Shown here: positions 1 through 8,195 of the stretch, piece by piece | Numbering within the stretch: position 1 is the stretch's first letter | Layout: each line of letters opens with the position of its first letter | Assembly: GCF_001420915.1 (NCBI RefSeq) | Contig: NZ_CP013021.1 | Span: forward strand, 2,832,001 to 2,896,000 | Reading direction: 5' to 3' | Length of the DNA stretch: 64,000 bases | Source of the DNA: Agarivorans gilvus | GTDB lineage: Bacteria; Pseudomonadota; Gammaproteobacteria; Enterobacterales; Celerinatantimonadaceae | Program-made: the position numbers and the translations under genes | Notes under the pieces: generated by a model | Told to the model about the DNA's origin: nothing | Databases searched by the model: none | What the model saw: the letters and a program-made list of their open reading frames with translations, nothing else

Positions 1-101
1 GCTTGCAACTCTTTGGCACTAATAAAGCGTGAACGAGGGATCCGTTTTAAGATTTCAAACGCTAAGCTAAGTGACTCATTAAGTGATGATTTTTGCTTCA
101 T
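1..101 (-). CDS. N-terminal fragment of a putative DNA-binding regulator (partial)
   Basis: Only the first 33 codons of this leftward gene are inside the window. The ATG (complement of 99-101) has AGGTGG (complement of 105-110) three bases upstream. The peptide starts MKQKSSLNESLSLAFEIL and continues with a basic IPRSRFISAKEL stretch. This resembles the first helices of a winged-helix domain, as at the start of WYL-type regulators, but the resemblance is weak and no effector domain is visible. Its leader can fold onto the start codon (see the inverted repeat at 80-170). Confidence 0.45.
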   Translation of the reverse strand, partial: MKQKSSLNESLSLAFEILKRIPRSRFISAKELQ

Positions 102-170
102 ATACCACCTACAACTTCGATTGCTAGCCTATCACAGCCAGTTTGTTTTTATGAAGCAAATCATCACTCA
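80..170. repeat. Inverted repeat covering the start codon of the leftward regulator
   Basis: The first codons of the leftward gene (ATGAAGCAAAAATCATCACT, complement of 82-101) recur in opposite orientation at 151-168 as ATGAAGCAAATCATCACT, differing by two A residues. In the leader RNA the upstream copy would pair with the start codon and the next five codons across a loop of about 49 nt. A translational switch or an operator are both possible; neither is shown. Confidence 0.5.
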
Positions 171-598
171 TTAATACTGACAAAAGGCTCATAAACTGTT
201 AATTTTCATAGTAAATTATGCTGCGTCATTTTGTGTCGCATGGCGTGCTATAGCAGTAAGAATTAAGCCTAATTTGATAGGCCAAGCCACTGATGGCGCG
301 GAGATTCTATTAGGCTAAGGCTTTGATAATGTGTTTAGTTGAAGGTGGGCTTACTGTTTCCAGTTCTTTCAACACAGCTGATTACCGCTTTTAGTGGAGG
401 ATTTTTGCTCAGTCCCTCAGCTGTGGTTTTGTGTTAATTATGTGAAGGATTACGCATTTCTTGCTGCGGTATTGTTTAGCTAGCCGCGTATGCGCTGCGG
501 TGTTTTAGTTTGCTTGAATTGATTTGCAAGCATGCGCTGCTTTCATGGCAAAATGCTAAGTCTGTTGTGGAATTGCATTCATCACTTAGGGAGAAGCT
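102..598. other. Intergenic region with no gene seen
   Basis: This divergent spacer separates the leftward regulator from the DUF1294 gene. Apart from the inverted repeat arm at 151-168 I see no ORF with a ribosome site, no RNA gene and no convincing sigma-70 hexamer pair. There is a short dyad, TGCTTG with CAAGCA, at about 512-533. Confidence 0.5.
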
Positions 599-1000
599 TT
601 GGCTAAAAATTTGGCGGGGCGCTCGGGTTTATTGATGGCGGCCTTTTTTGCTGTTTTGGCGGTGTTGGTTATAGCCGGTTATTTACCGCTGTGGGTATTG
701 CTACTGTATTTGGTGATGAGTGTACTCACCTTTGGTTTTTATGCCTTGGATAAGTCTGCGGCGCGAGCGGGTCGCTGGCGGATCTCTGAATTGAAGCTAC
801 ATTATTTAGCCTTGTTCGGTGGTTGGCCGGGGGCGATGTGCGCGCAAAGCCTGCTGCGCCATAAAACTCAAAAACGAAGCTTTCGCCTAGGCTACTATTT
901 GACGCTAACCTTCAACCTTGCGCTGTTAGGTTATTTACTTAGCCCTAGCGGGAGGGCCTATGCTCAGGCTATTGAGCAAGTGTTTACAGGTTTATTTTAA
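599..1000 (+). CDS. DUF1294 family small membrane protein
   Basis: A 133-residue protein with two hydrophobic helices near the N terminus (about 11-52), a basic middle segment (RAGRWRISE..KLHYLALFGGWPGA, about 58-80) and a last membrane helix at about 98-114. The LDKSAARAG...GGWPG pattern is typical of DUF1294 (PF06961), a family without a settled function, sometimes fused to cold-shock domains. The start is TTG, chosen because AGGGAG (588-593) lies upstream at good spacing and no ATG fits. The stop codon overlaps the next gene by one base (TAATG), which suggests translational coupling. Confidence 0.8.
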   Translation: MAKNLAGRSGLLMAAFFAVLAVLVIAGYLPLWVLLLYLVMSVLTFGFYALDKSAARAGRWRISELKLHYLALFGGWPGAMCAQSLLRHKTQKRSFRLGYYLTLTFNLALLGYLLSPSGRAYAQAIEQVFTGLF

Positions 1001-1464
1001 TGTTATCTATTCAAGCTTACTCGCCAGAGTATAGCCATGCCGTGGCCGAATTATTCACTGCTACGGTACATGCGATTGACGAACAGCTATATAGCGCTGA
1101 GCAAAAACTAGCTTGGGCACCGTTGCCAATAAACTATGAACTTTGGCGACAACGCTTACGCCCCGAACGCTGTTATTTGGCCCTGTTGAATCAGCAGCTG
1201 GCTGGATTTATCGAGTTGGAAGGCGATTATATAGATTGCTTTTATGTGGCGCCGCACTATCAAGGCCAGCAAGTGGGCTTACAGCTATATCAACATATTG
1301 AGGCAGTGGCTAGGCAGCGCCAGTTACCTAGTTTACGGGTGGATGCGTCTTTGGTAGCCAAGGCTTTTTTCCTCAAACAAGGCTATGAGTTAGTGAGCCG
1401 CAATCAAGTAGAGCGTAATGGGCAGGTATTAAGTAATTTTACGTTGCAAAAACACCTGTTTTAG
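1000..1464 (+). CDS. GNAT family N-acetyltransferase
   Basis: A 154-residue single-domain GNAT protein. The acetyl-CoA-binding signature is visible as the beta strand YIDCFYVAPHYQGQQVGLQL (about 85-104), where QGQQVG corresponds to the Q/RxxGxG/A loop. A C-terminal half of the form AxxFFLKQGYELV follows, as in ElaA/PhnO-type acetyltransferases. The substrate cannot be deduced. The ATG overlaps the stop of the DUF1294 gene by one base, so the two form a two-gene operon. Confidence 0.8.
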   Translation: MLSIQAYSPEYSHAVAELFTATVHAIDEQLYSAEQKLAWAPLPINYELWRQRLRPERCYLALLNQQLAGFIELEGDYIDCFYVAPHYQGQQVGLQLYQHIEAVARQRQLPSLRVDASLVAKAFFLKQGYELVSRNQVERNGQVLSNFTLQKHLF

Positions 1465-1563
1465 CCGCTTTGCTCCACGCTTTTTACCAGCCAAAACTGA
1501 TTATCTGGGTTTGTCCGTTACATTTGGTTATTATGGGCGCGGTTCAGAGGAGGTAAAAAGGAA

Positions 1564-2622
1564 ATGGCTCGGACTACAATTAAAGATGTTGCCAAGGCGG
1601 CGGGGGTCTCCATTGCCACCGTATCTAATGTCATTAATGGCCGCAGCGGTAAGGTTAACTCGAATACCGCGCAGCGAATTTTGGCCATAGCCGAAGAGCT
1701 TTCCTACCATCGCAATCTTAATGCCGCCTCTTTAAAAACCGGCAATAGTCACATGATTTGGGTGATTATGCCCAAGCATACCATTCACCCGCATAATCAA
1801 TTAGAAGACAGTCCCTTCTTTAACGACTTATTAATGGGCATTGAAAAAGGTGCCTCGCGCAGCGAATTATATTTTTGCTTTATGCGCATCGCCGATGTTG
1901 ATGAGTTAAAACGTTTAAGTATTGGTGCAGCCCCTAGAGGGGTGATAGTGGTAGGTATTTTCCCTCCATCAATTGAGCAGTTTATTGCCAACTGGTCATT
2001 TAATACCCTGATTATTGATAATCGGCAGATGCTACTCGATAACCCCGAGGCTCAGCACTTGCGTCATTTTGGAGTAGACGATTACCAAATGGGCCGCATG
2101 GCGGCTGAGTATTTGTTGTCTTTGGGTCATCGTCATTTGGTATTGCTGTTTGCCCCAGTTGAGTTGTCAGTAGTGCATCGGGATCGTTATCGCGGGGTAT
2201 GTGACGCCTTGGCCGAGGTGGCGCAAACCAGTCATTATTTAGTTGAATGTGAGTGTAGCTTGTCGGCGGCGGATCAGTGTTTTAGCCAAATTCAGCAGCA
2301 GTTAAACTATCGAGCAAGTGCGGTCTTGACGATGGCCGATGTGCTGGCCTTGGGTTGCCATAGGGCCGCGATAAGACGAGGCCTAAGGATACCCGAAGAT
2401 TTCTCTTTAATTGGTATGGATAACTTATCTTTGCTTAGTTACTTGCCTTATCGCCTCACCACGATTAGTCAGCAGGTCAGTCAGCGCGGTTACCAAGCGG
2501 TATTAACTTTACTGAATGGGGATTCGGAGGCAAGTGCTATGGAAGGCTTGTTACCCAGGCTGATCGAGGGTGATACCTGCGCTCCGAAAAATAAAGGCAG
2601 TGCCGAAGCACTGCCTGTTTAG
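1564..2622 (+). CDS. LacI/GalR family transcriptional regulator, probable amylase-gene repressor
   Basis: The 352-residue protein has the LacI helix-turn-helix at residues 4-50 (TIKDVAKAAGVSIATVSNVING) with a hinge helix, then a periplasmic-binding-protein-like effector domain (about 60-335). AGGAGGT just upstream supports the ATG. It is tail-to-tail with the amylase lipoprotein gene, 10 bp apart. The amylase promoter carries two palindromes with a central CG of the kind bound by this family, so I infer that it represses that gene in response to a malto-oligosaccharide or related sugar. Its last codons also encode a transcription terminator (2595-2616). Confidence 0.85.
   Translation: MARTTIKDVAKAAGVSIATVSNVINGRSGKVNSNTAQRILAIAEELSYHRNLNAASLKTGNSHMIWVIMPKHTIHPHNQLEDSPFFNDLLMGIEKGASRSELYFCFMRIADVDELKRLSIGAAPRGVIVVGIFPPSIEQFIANWSFNTLIIDNRQMLLDNPEAQHLRHFGVDDYQMGRMAAEYLLSLGHRHLVLLFAPVELSVVHRDRYRGVCDALAEVAQTSHYLVECECSLSAADQCFSQIQQQLNYRASAVLTMADVLALGCHRAAIRRGLRIPEDFSLIGMDNLSLLSYLPYRLTTISQQVSQRGYQAVLTLLNGDSEASAMEGLLPRLIEGDTCAPKNKGSAEALPV
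2587..2616 (-). terminator. Rho-independent terminator of the amylase gene, inside the 3' end of the LacI gene
   Basis: On the minus strand a 9-bp stem AGGCAGTGC / GCACTGCCT is closed by a TTCG tetraloop and followed by TTTATTTTTC. It sits downstream of the amylase stop codon (2633) but entirely within the last codons of the convergent LacI-type gene. In the plus direction the hairpin is followed only by TGTTTAG, so it should be weaker that way. Confidence 0.75.
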
Positions 2623-2632
2623 CCCTTTAATG

Positions 2633-5536
2633 CTATTGGCTAAGCATTACCGTGCCGTAAAGCGCGGGTACGTTGAGGCTTAGACTTCCATCTTCGGCTA
2701 CTGTAACAGTACTGTTGTTGATTAGATCTTGCAGTTGGCTGTTAGCCAACTGCGCCACACTCAAGTTAAGTGTTTTGGCTTCGGTCGCGTTGTTAAAGGC
2801 CGTTAAGGCATACGCACCATTGTATTCACGTAGTAATACAATGCAGTTCTCATCCACATATACTGGCGCGTCAATGCTGCCGCGGCGAAGTATTGGGTTG
2901 TTGTTACGTAATGCAATTAAGGCTTTAAAGTCGGCTAATAGTTGATCATCTGGATTCCCACCTTGGTCAGCCCAAGGGTAAGGTGCGCGGTTGTATGGGT
3001 CTTCGCCACCGGTTACACCCACTTCATCACCATAGAAAATCGCCGGTGCGCCAGGGAAGCTCATTTGAAACAATACCGCTAACTTCAAGCGTTGTTTGGC
3101 TTGCTCGATTACCGCTGCGTCTTGGTCGGCAGAGTTATAACCAAATTGGTAAAGCGCCCGTGAAGCATCGTGGGTTGATAGTAAGTTCATCAATCCATAG
3201 AAGGCTTCAGGTGGGTAGTTCTCGCGCATTAGCTCAAAGTTGTGGTAAAGCTCATTGGCTGGCTCACCTGCTGCGTAATCCAAGATGGCATCACGGAAGA
3301 TGTAGTTCATGGTGGAATCGAACATATCGCCTAGCAAGTGTTTAGAAGCATCAAACCAAGTTTCGGCAACGGTTAGCGCTTGTGGATCATGGGCTTTCAC
3401 ATGAGTACGCCAGTCACGCCAGAACTCGTTGGTTACCCAAGGAGCCACGTCCATACGCCAGCCGGAAGCACCACGGTCAAGCCACTGATTCATCACAGAG
3501 TCTTCGTTGCGGTAAGCAAAGGCTTTCCATCCTTCACTTTCTACAATTTCAGGTAAGGTGGCATAGCCTACCCAACCGGTAAATTGCTTTTCGATTTCAG
3601 TTTCTTCTGGGAAGAATTCGAACCAAGTGTAGAAAGGAGAGTCGCTGCGGACCTGTTCATTCTCAAAGGCACCTACGCCGTCAAAGCGGCCGTAGCGGTC
3701 GAAGTAAACCGAGTCATCACCACTGTGGTTAAGTGAGGTATCTAGGATTACCCGAATACCACGCGCGTCGGCTTCGGCACACAGTCTTACGAAGTCTTCA
3801 TTGCTACCGAAGTTATCATCAATATTTTCGTAGTCTGAAGTATCGTATTTGTGGTTACTTGGCGCTTCAAAAATAGGGTTGATGTATAGCGTATTGGCAC
3901 CCAGAGACTTGATGTAGTCGAGCTTCTCGATGATCCCTGCTAAGTCACCACCGAAGAAATCGTTAGAGTAGATTTCGTCGGAGCCATCACCCGGTACCCA
4001 AGGTGTGTCCATCCAGTTACTGTGGAACTCGATGTTATCGCCATGGTAGCTGTCTACACCCGGTGTTGGGTCATTGCTAGTATCACCATTACGGAAACGC
4101 TCTGGGAAGATGTAGTAGTAAACCGCATCTTTGGCCCAATCGGGAATGGTGAAGTCTGGCACGTAGCTACTGTGACGGTAACGGCGAATGGCTTTGCTAT
4201 CTTCAGGTAGATAGGCCACTGTTGCCTCGCCGCCGGCACCGCGTTCTGCAGTTTCATAGACAGCTAAGTTGTTGTTTTGTAGAACGTAGCTTTCGCCTGC
4301 AACGTGGAACACAAAGTAGTAACCGTACACTTGAACATTCTCAAAGCTATAGCTGGCTTGCCAACGTTGTTGTTCGCCTGCTTCGCTAGCGACCATTGGA
4401 ATGCGCGTTATTTCGGTGTACTCAAGGATGTCCTGATTGCCTTCTAGCTTACGGCTTTCTATCACTAGCTCGGCGCTCTCAATACCGCTGTCAGCGGTGA
4501 AGCTGAAATCAACGTTATCGCCAGCAGGGACTGCACCAAAAGGTGTTTTGTTGGCTAATTGACGTGAGTCATAGTGAGCACTTAAGGCAATAGGGTTGGT
4601 GACTTCTAGTACGCCAGTTTGCACCCAAGTTTGTGGGCCAATGTTGAGTACTGGCATGCTGCCATCGTCAGCAAACGTCAGTTTTACAGTATAGGCACCG
4701 TCGAAATCGTAGTTAAGGTTCTCGGTGCTGGCCGCAGCATTACTATCGCTGAGTAAAGAGTAATCTTGTTGCTCTGTTAACACCGCTTCACTGGCAGGGT
4801 CGCCACCAAAACTACTGGTTTCTGCCCAGCCTTCATCGGCAATTTTAAAGCCATAGCTGTCGGCTAGGTCAACGTTCAGGTAGTAACCATCGCAGTAGTA
4901 GCTGAAGGCATACTCAGATGAAGCTGCCCAGCTGTTCATGTCGCCGCGCAGATAAAGTGTTTGCTCAAACGGTGCTTCGCTACAAGTTTGTAAGCTCAGG
5001 TTTGGTGCTTCTTGTGATTCACTCACATCAAGCAACAACTTATAGGTGCCATCGAAGGCATAGCTGAGGTTAGCACCGTCTAGCACTAAGGCTAGCGCTT
5101 GCTCTTCGCTAAGCTCGCTGCCCTCTTCGCCGCCCCAGTTGCTGGTAGTGGACCAGTTTTCATCGGCGACTTTAAATTCCATTTCACCACTTAGCTCGCT
5201 TACTAGCTCAAAGCGGTCACACATGTAGGTAAATTGGTAGTCTTCGTTGGCTGCCCAGCTATTCATTCCACCACGTAGGTAGATATTGGTCCCTTCAAAG
5301 GGGTTTGCTACACATTGGCGAGCATTGGTATTTTCACCGGGTTGTTCGGTTTCCTCGCTAATACAAGCATCGCCGGCTTCATTGAGTACTAATGGGGCTT
5401 CACAAGTGAGCTCGGGTACGTCTGGGGTTTCTTCTGCTGGGTTGCTGCTGCCACTGCTTCCACAGCCACTAAGTAAGCTACTGGAAACAAACAGGCTAAG
5501 CCAGAGTGCCGAGACTTTGGGGGTTTTACCTTGCAT
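2633..5536 (-). CDS. Outer-membrane lipoprotein alpha-amylase / neopullulanase-like GH13 glycoside hydrolase
   Basis: A 967-residue protein that should hydrolyse starch or maltodextrins at the cell surface. The signal peptide ends in a lipobox LSGC (Cys25) with Gly at +2, which fits outer-membrane sorting. Two related modules follow (about 78-185 and 190-300), each with YLRG.MNSWAA, a central Cys, and FK(V/I)AD..W; they resemble carbohydrate-binding N-domains. A linker domain (300-460) precedes the GH13 barrel. Conserved regions: I DTSLNH (599-604), II GWRMDVAPW (nucleophile Asp696), III VAETW (acid/base Glu725), IV LLSTHD (Asp790). A C-terminal beta domain closes it. GGAGT lies before the ATG. 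Substrate specificity is inferred. Confidence 0.9.
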   Translation of the reverse strand: MQGKTPKVSALWLSLFVSSSLLSGCGSSGSSNPAEETPDVPELTCEAPLVLNEAGDACISEETEQPGENTNARQCVANPFEGTNIYLRGGMNSWAANEDYQFTYMCDRFELVSELSGEMEFKVADENWSTTSNWGGEEGSELSEEQALALVLDGANLSYAFDGTYKLLLDVSESQEAPNLSLQTCSEAPFEQTLYLRGDMNSWAASSEYAFSYYCDGYYLNVDLADSYGFKIADEGWAETSSFGGDPASEAVLTEQQDYSLLSDSNAAASTENLNYDFDGAYTVKLTFADDGSMPVLNIGPQTWVQTGVLEVTNPIALSAHYDSRQLANKTPFGAVPAGDNVDFSFTADSGIESAELVIESRKLEGNQDILEYTEITRIPMVASEAGEQQRWQASYSFENVQVYGYYFVFHVAGESYVLQNNNLAVYETAERGAGGEATVAYLPEDSKAIRRYRHSSYVPDFTIPDWAKDAVYYYIFPERFRNGDTSNDPTPGVDSYHGDNIEFHSNWMDTPWVPGDGSDEIYSNDFFGGDLAGIIEKLDYIKSLGANTLYINPIFEAPSNHKYDTSDYENIDDNFGSNEDFVRLCAEADARGIRVILDTSLNHSGDDSVYFDRYGRFDGVGAFENEQVRSDSPFYTWFEFFPEETEIEKQFTGWVGYATLPEIVESEGWKAFAYRNEDSVMNQWLDRGASGWRMDVAPWVTNEFWRDWRTHVKAHDPQALTVAETWFDASKHLLGDMFDSTMNYIFRDAILDYAAGEPANELYHNFELMRENYPPEAFYGLMNLLSTHDASRALYQFGYNSADQDAAVIEQAKQRLKLAVLFQMSFPGAPAIFYGDEVGVTGGEDPYNRAPYPWADQGGNPDDQLLADFKALIALRNNNPILRRGSIDAPVYVDENCIVLLREYNGAYALTAFNNATEAKTLNLSVAQLANSQLQDLINNSTVTVAEDGSLSLNVPALYGTVMLSQ

Positions 5537-5568
5537 AAACCACTCCTTTTGGTTTGAGTTTGAGATAG

Positions 5569-5615
5569 GTTAAACGTTTTACTTGTTTTGGGAGCGCAAG
5601 AGTAAAACGTTTTAC
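5569..5615. promoter_or_regulatory. Two LacI-family operator-like palindromes upstream of the amylase gene
   Basis: GTAAAACGTTTTAC at 5602-5615 is a perfect 14-bp palindrome with the central CG typical of LacI-family operators. A second site, GTTAAACGTTTTAC (5569-5582), differs from perfect symmetry at one pair. Their centres are 33 bp apart, close to three helical turns. On the minus strand a -10-like TATAGT (complement of 5614-5619) touches the upstream operator, so binding there would occlude the start site. The likely ligand is the LacI-type protein of 1564-2622. Confidence 0.7.
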
Positions 5616-5696
5616 TATATGATGATGTGATCAAGGTTTTATTTTTTGTTGATGTGGTTTTTGTTTTTAGTAAGTTTTTAGCGGAGGGCAAAAAGA

Positions 5697-5728
5697 GATA
5701 AAAAAATCCAGCCCAAGAGGCTGGATTT
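5697..5728 (-). terminator. Rho-independent terminator of ohr
   Basis: The minus strand reads AAATCCAGCC, loop TCTTG, GGCTGGATTT and then a run of T (complement of the A run at 5700-5706). It lies about 20 bp after the ohr stop codon. Confidence 0.8.
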
Positions 5729-5746
5729 GTGGGGTTTAAGCTTAGC

Positions 5747-6169
5747 TTAAACGGCGCTGCCGTTAACACTCAGGGCTACATCAATATTGCCACGGGTTGC
5801 GTTAGAGTAAGGGCACACTTGGTGAGCGGTTTTCACTAGTTCTACTGCCTGCGCTTGTTCCAGTTCTAGTTCCACAGCCAAGGCCACAGTTAGTTCAAAT
5901 CCACCTTGCTCATTCGGGCCAATGCCTACGGTTGCTGTGGTAGGCGCTGATTTAAGGGCGATTTTACCTTCACGGGCTACATGCAAAATGGCATTGGAGA
6001 AACAAGCTGCATAACCGGCGGCAAATAGTTGCTCTGGGTTAGTGGCTTCACCGCTGCCGCCCATTTCTTTAGGGTAGCTTAGGGCTAAATCCAATTTTTT
6101 GTCGTCGCTGCTAACTTGACCATTACGACCTGCTAATGCGGTAGCTGAAGTAGTATAAAGAGTTGCCAT
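5747..6169 (-). CDS. ohr: Organic hydroperoxide resistance protein Ohr (OsmC/Ohr family)
   Basis: Ohr is a cytoplasmic, lipoyl-dependent thiol peroxidase that reduces organic and fatty-acid hydroperoxides. The protein has the typical start MATLYTTSATALAGRNG, the peroxidatic Cys in ATNPEQLFAAGYAACFSNA and the resolving Cys in HQVCPYSNATRGN. I start at 6169 (140 aa) rather than the in-frame ATG three codons upstream, because AGGAT is correctly spaced only for the inner ATG and Ohr proteins begin there. It is divergent from its repressor gene ohrR and followed by its own terminator. A promoter is visible: -35 TTGCAA (6236-6241), 17 bp, -10 TAAAGT (complement of 6213-6218). Confidence 0.93.
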   Translation of the reverse strand: MATLYTTSATALAGRNGQVSSDDKKLDLALSYPKEMGGSGEATNPEQLFAAGYAACFSNAILHVAREGKIALKSAPTTATVGIGPNEQGGFELTVALAVELELEQAQAVELVKTAHQVCPYSNATRGNIDVALSVNGSAV

Positions 6170-6192
6170 GATATTCATCCTATTTAAGTTGT

Positions 6193-6259
6193 GTGCAATT
6201 TAATTGTTTGCAACTTTAGTTGAGGCGCTAACAAATTGCAAGTATATTGTGCGCAATTT
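6193..6259. promoter_or_regulatory. ohr-ohrR divergent promoters with two OhrR-type dyads
   Basis: CAATTTAATTG (6196-6206) matches the ACAATT-AATTGT core of described OhrR operators and falls at the predicted ohr start site. A second dyad, AAATTGC (6233-6239) with GCAATTT (6253-6259), flanks the -10 of a strong-looking ohrR promoter: TTGAGG (6220-6225), 17 bp, TATATT (6243-6248). The arrangement predicts repression of ohr together with autoregulation of ohrR. Confidence 0.7.
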
Positions 6260-6281
6260 ATTTTATGTGGTAACCCAAATC

Positions 6282-6728
6282 ATGAGCCAATCCCCCGAGC
6301 AGGATTCAATGCTAAGCCTAGACAAACAGCTTTGCTTTTCACTTTACAGTGCTTCTAACGCTATGGGGCGAGCCTATCGCCCTTTGTTGGAACAGCTTGA
6401 TCTTACCTACTTACAGTACATTGTGATGATGTTGCTATGGGAACACGACAGTGTGAGCGTGAAGAGTTTAGGGCAGCGCCTGCATCTGGATTCTGGCACT
6501 CTCACTCCCTTATTAAAGCGTCTTGAAAACAAAGGTTTGGTTAAACGTAGTCGAAGTCAACAAGATGAACGGGTTAGGGTGATTCAGCTGAGTGAGCAAG
6601 GTGCAGCGCTGCGGCAGCAGGCGGAAGCTATTCCCCAACAGATGTTGTGCCAAGCGGATATGCCCATCGAAGAACTAGTGGCGCTAAAGCAGGGGTGTGA
6701 TCGCCTGTTAGCCAAATTGATGAAATAG
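6282..6728 (+). CDS. ohrR: MarR-family organic peroxide sensor OhrR
   Basis: The 148-residue winged-helix repressor carries the peroxide-sensing Cys (Cys18) in LDKQLCFSLYSAS, the OhrR hallmark, and more Cys residues near the C terminus (MLCQAD, GCDRL) that could form the disulfide of 2-Cys OhrR proteins. The wing motif is LDSGTLTPLLKRLENKGLVKRSR..DERVR. The reading frame continues 26 codons upstream, but that part covers the promoter and operators, so I start at the ATG of MSQSPEQ. It is divergent from ohr. Oxidation of Cys18 should release it from DNA. Confidence 0.92.
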   Translation: MSQSPEQDSMLSLDKQLCFSLYSASNAMGRAYRPLLEQLDLTYLQYIVMMLLWEHDSVSVKSLGQRLHLDSGTLTPLLKRLENKGLVKRSRSQQDERVRVIQLSEQGAALRQQAEAIPQQMLCQADMPIEELVALKQGCDRLLAKLMK

Positions 6729-6857
6729 TTTCATCGCGCCAGTTGCAAATGTCGCTGGCGCTACAAAATCTAAAAAGGTAAAAGTCGAAGCGAAAAAAAT
6801 AACTGGCTCACGGCACCTGCCTATTACAATGGATGTTTCCTAGGTCTGGAATATCCC

Positions 6858-8195
6858 ATGTCTCAAGTTGCTGTAAATAAACTAGATCTGTTTCATCTTG
6901 CCTGGCCCATTCTTATCGAACAGTTGACCGGTGGGGTGGTGGTTATGGCCGATATTTATTTTCTAAGCCTACTGGGGGAAGAAGCCGCCGCCACAGCGGG
7001 TTTGTTGATGCCCTATTTGCTGATTGGTTTTTTTGTTTTACCCATGTTGTCCAGTGGTGGAACCGCAGCAGCTTCTCAATATTACGGTGCTGGGAAACTG
7101 GATAAAGTACAGCCGGTATTTATAACTAACATTGTGTTGCTGGGTGTGGCTGGTTTTGCCTTCAGTGCGTTTACCTTAGCCAATTTCGACAACATTGCCT
7201 TGTGGCTTAATTTTCCCGAGGCCATGCAAGTTTATGCAGAACAGTATTTAGCCATTATTGGTTTTTGTTTTGGTTTTCATGGTTTGCGTTGTGCTTATGG
7301 TTCGATTTTAGCGGCCAAGGCCATGACTCAATGGAATATGTTGGTATCGTTGCTGACTAACGTTTTAAATATTTTTCTAAATGCGACCTTATTTTTTGGC
7401 TGGTTTGGCTTACCGCGCATGGGTTTGCCGGGAATTGCCCTTAGTACTGTTCTGTCCTTTGTGTTTGCTTGGTTGATGGTGATGGCAATTGTGCGTTTTA
7501 AGGCGGGAGTGCGTTTGGAATTTAGCCGAGCCATGCTGCCACAGATGCGTGCTGTGCTAAGGCCGTTACTAAAGATCTCAGTTCCCTCTGCTGCTGAGCC
7601 AGCTAACTACACGCTGCAACAAATTGTAGTGGCCGGTATTTTAGCGAGCTTGGGGGTGCTGGCGGTGTCGTCCTACACTTTTGTGCTACGCTTGTTGTTT
7701 GTTTCGATGGCAGTGAGTGCCTCCTTGGCTGCGGCTGGGCAAATTATCATGTCTCACCACATGGGCGCTCGCAATCTAGATACAGTAGATGCTACCTACA
7801 TGCGCTGCATTCGTTTGGCGATGTCTTTTGCCTTTATCAACATGTTGCTATTTGCTTGGTTTTATCAGCCCTTAATTGGCATCTTCAGCCAAGATCCCCA
7901 AGTGCAGTTTTATGCTAAGTGGCTGCTTATTATTTGCATCGTGATGGAACCCTTTCGCGCAATTAATATTGTGGCGGGCATGGCGCTCAAAGCGGTGGGC
8001 GACGGGCGTTTTTCTGCCAGTGTTGGCATCGTGTTTATTTGGGGCGTAGTGCCGGTGATCTATCTGTGTTCCATCTCTTGGCAATTGGGCGTTATTGGCG
8101 CTTGGGCCTGTTTTGCTTTAGATGAGGTGCTGCGTGGCATTATTAACCATTGGCGCTGGAAAACTTATAAGTGGCACAGCATGGGAATTAGCTAG
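6858..8195 (+). CDS. MATE family multidrug/Na+ antiporter
   Basis: A 445-residue inner-membrane protein with about twelve hydrophobic segments and a clear two-fold repeat, beginning LFHLAWPILIEQLTGGVVVMADIYFLSLLGEEAAATAG, the MatE signature. Such pumps exchange cationic drugs or metabolites for Na+ or H+. The second half starts near LLKISVPSAAEPANYTLQQIV (about 240). The ribosome site before ATG 6858 is weak. Its only close neighbour on the same strand is ohrR, 129 bp upstream, which gives no firm functional link. The substrate is unknown. Confidence 0.88.
   Translation: MSQVAVNKLDLFHLAWPILIEQLTGGVVVMADIYFLSLLGEEAAATAGLLMPYLLIGFFVLPMLSSGGTAAASQYYGAGKLDKVQPVFITNIVLLGVAGFAFSAFTLANFDNIALWLNFPEAMQVYAEQYLAIIGFCFGFHGLRCAYGSILAAKAMTQWNMLVSLLTNVLNIFLNATLFFGWFGLPRMGLPGIALSTVLSFVFAWLMVMAIVRFKAGVRLEFSRAMLPQMRAVLRPLLKISVPSAAEPANYTLQQIVVAGILASLGVLAVSSYTFVLRLLFVSMAVSASLAAAGQIIMSHHMGARNLDTVDATYMRCIRLAMSFAFINMLLFAWFYQPLIGIFSQDPQVQFYAKWLLIICIVMEPFRAINIVAGMALKAVGDGRFSASVGIVFIWGVVPVIYLCSISWQLGVIGAWACFALDEVLRGIINHWRWKTYKWHSMGIS

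Noticed and set aside
5286..5769. Frames antisense to, or overlapping the start of, the amylase gene
   Set aside because: They are low-complexity, lack families, and are explained by the real amylase and ohr genes on the minus strand.
6204..6281. N-terminal extension of OhrR by 26 codons
   Set aside because: The stretch contains both operators and the ohrR promoter; the family length fits the inner ATG.
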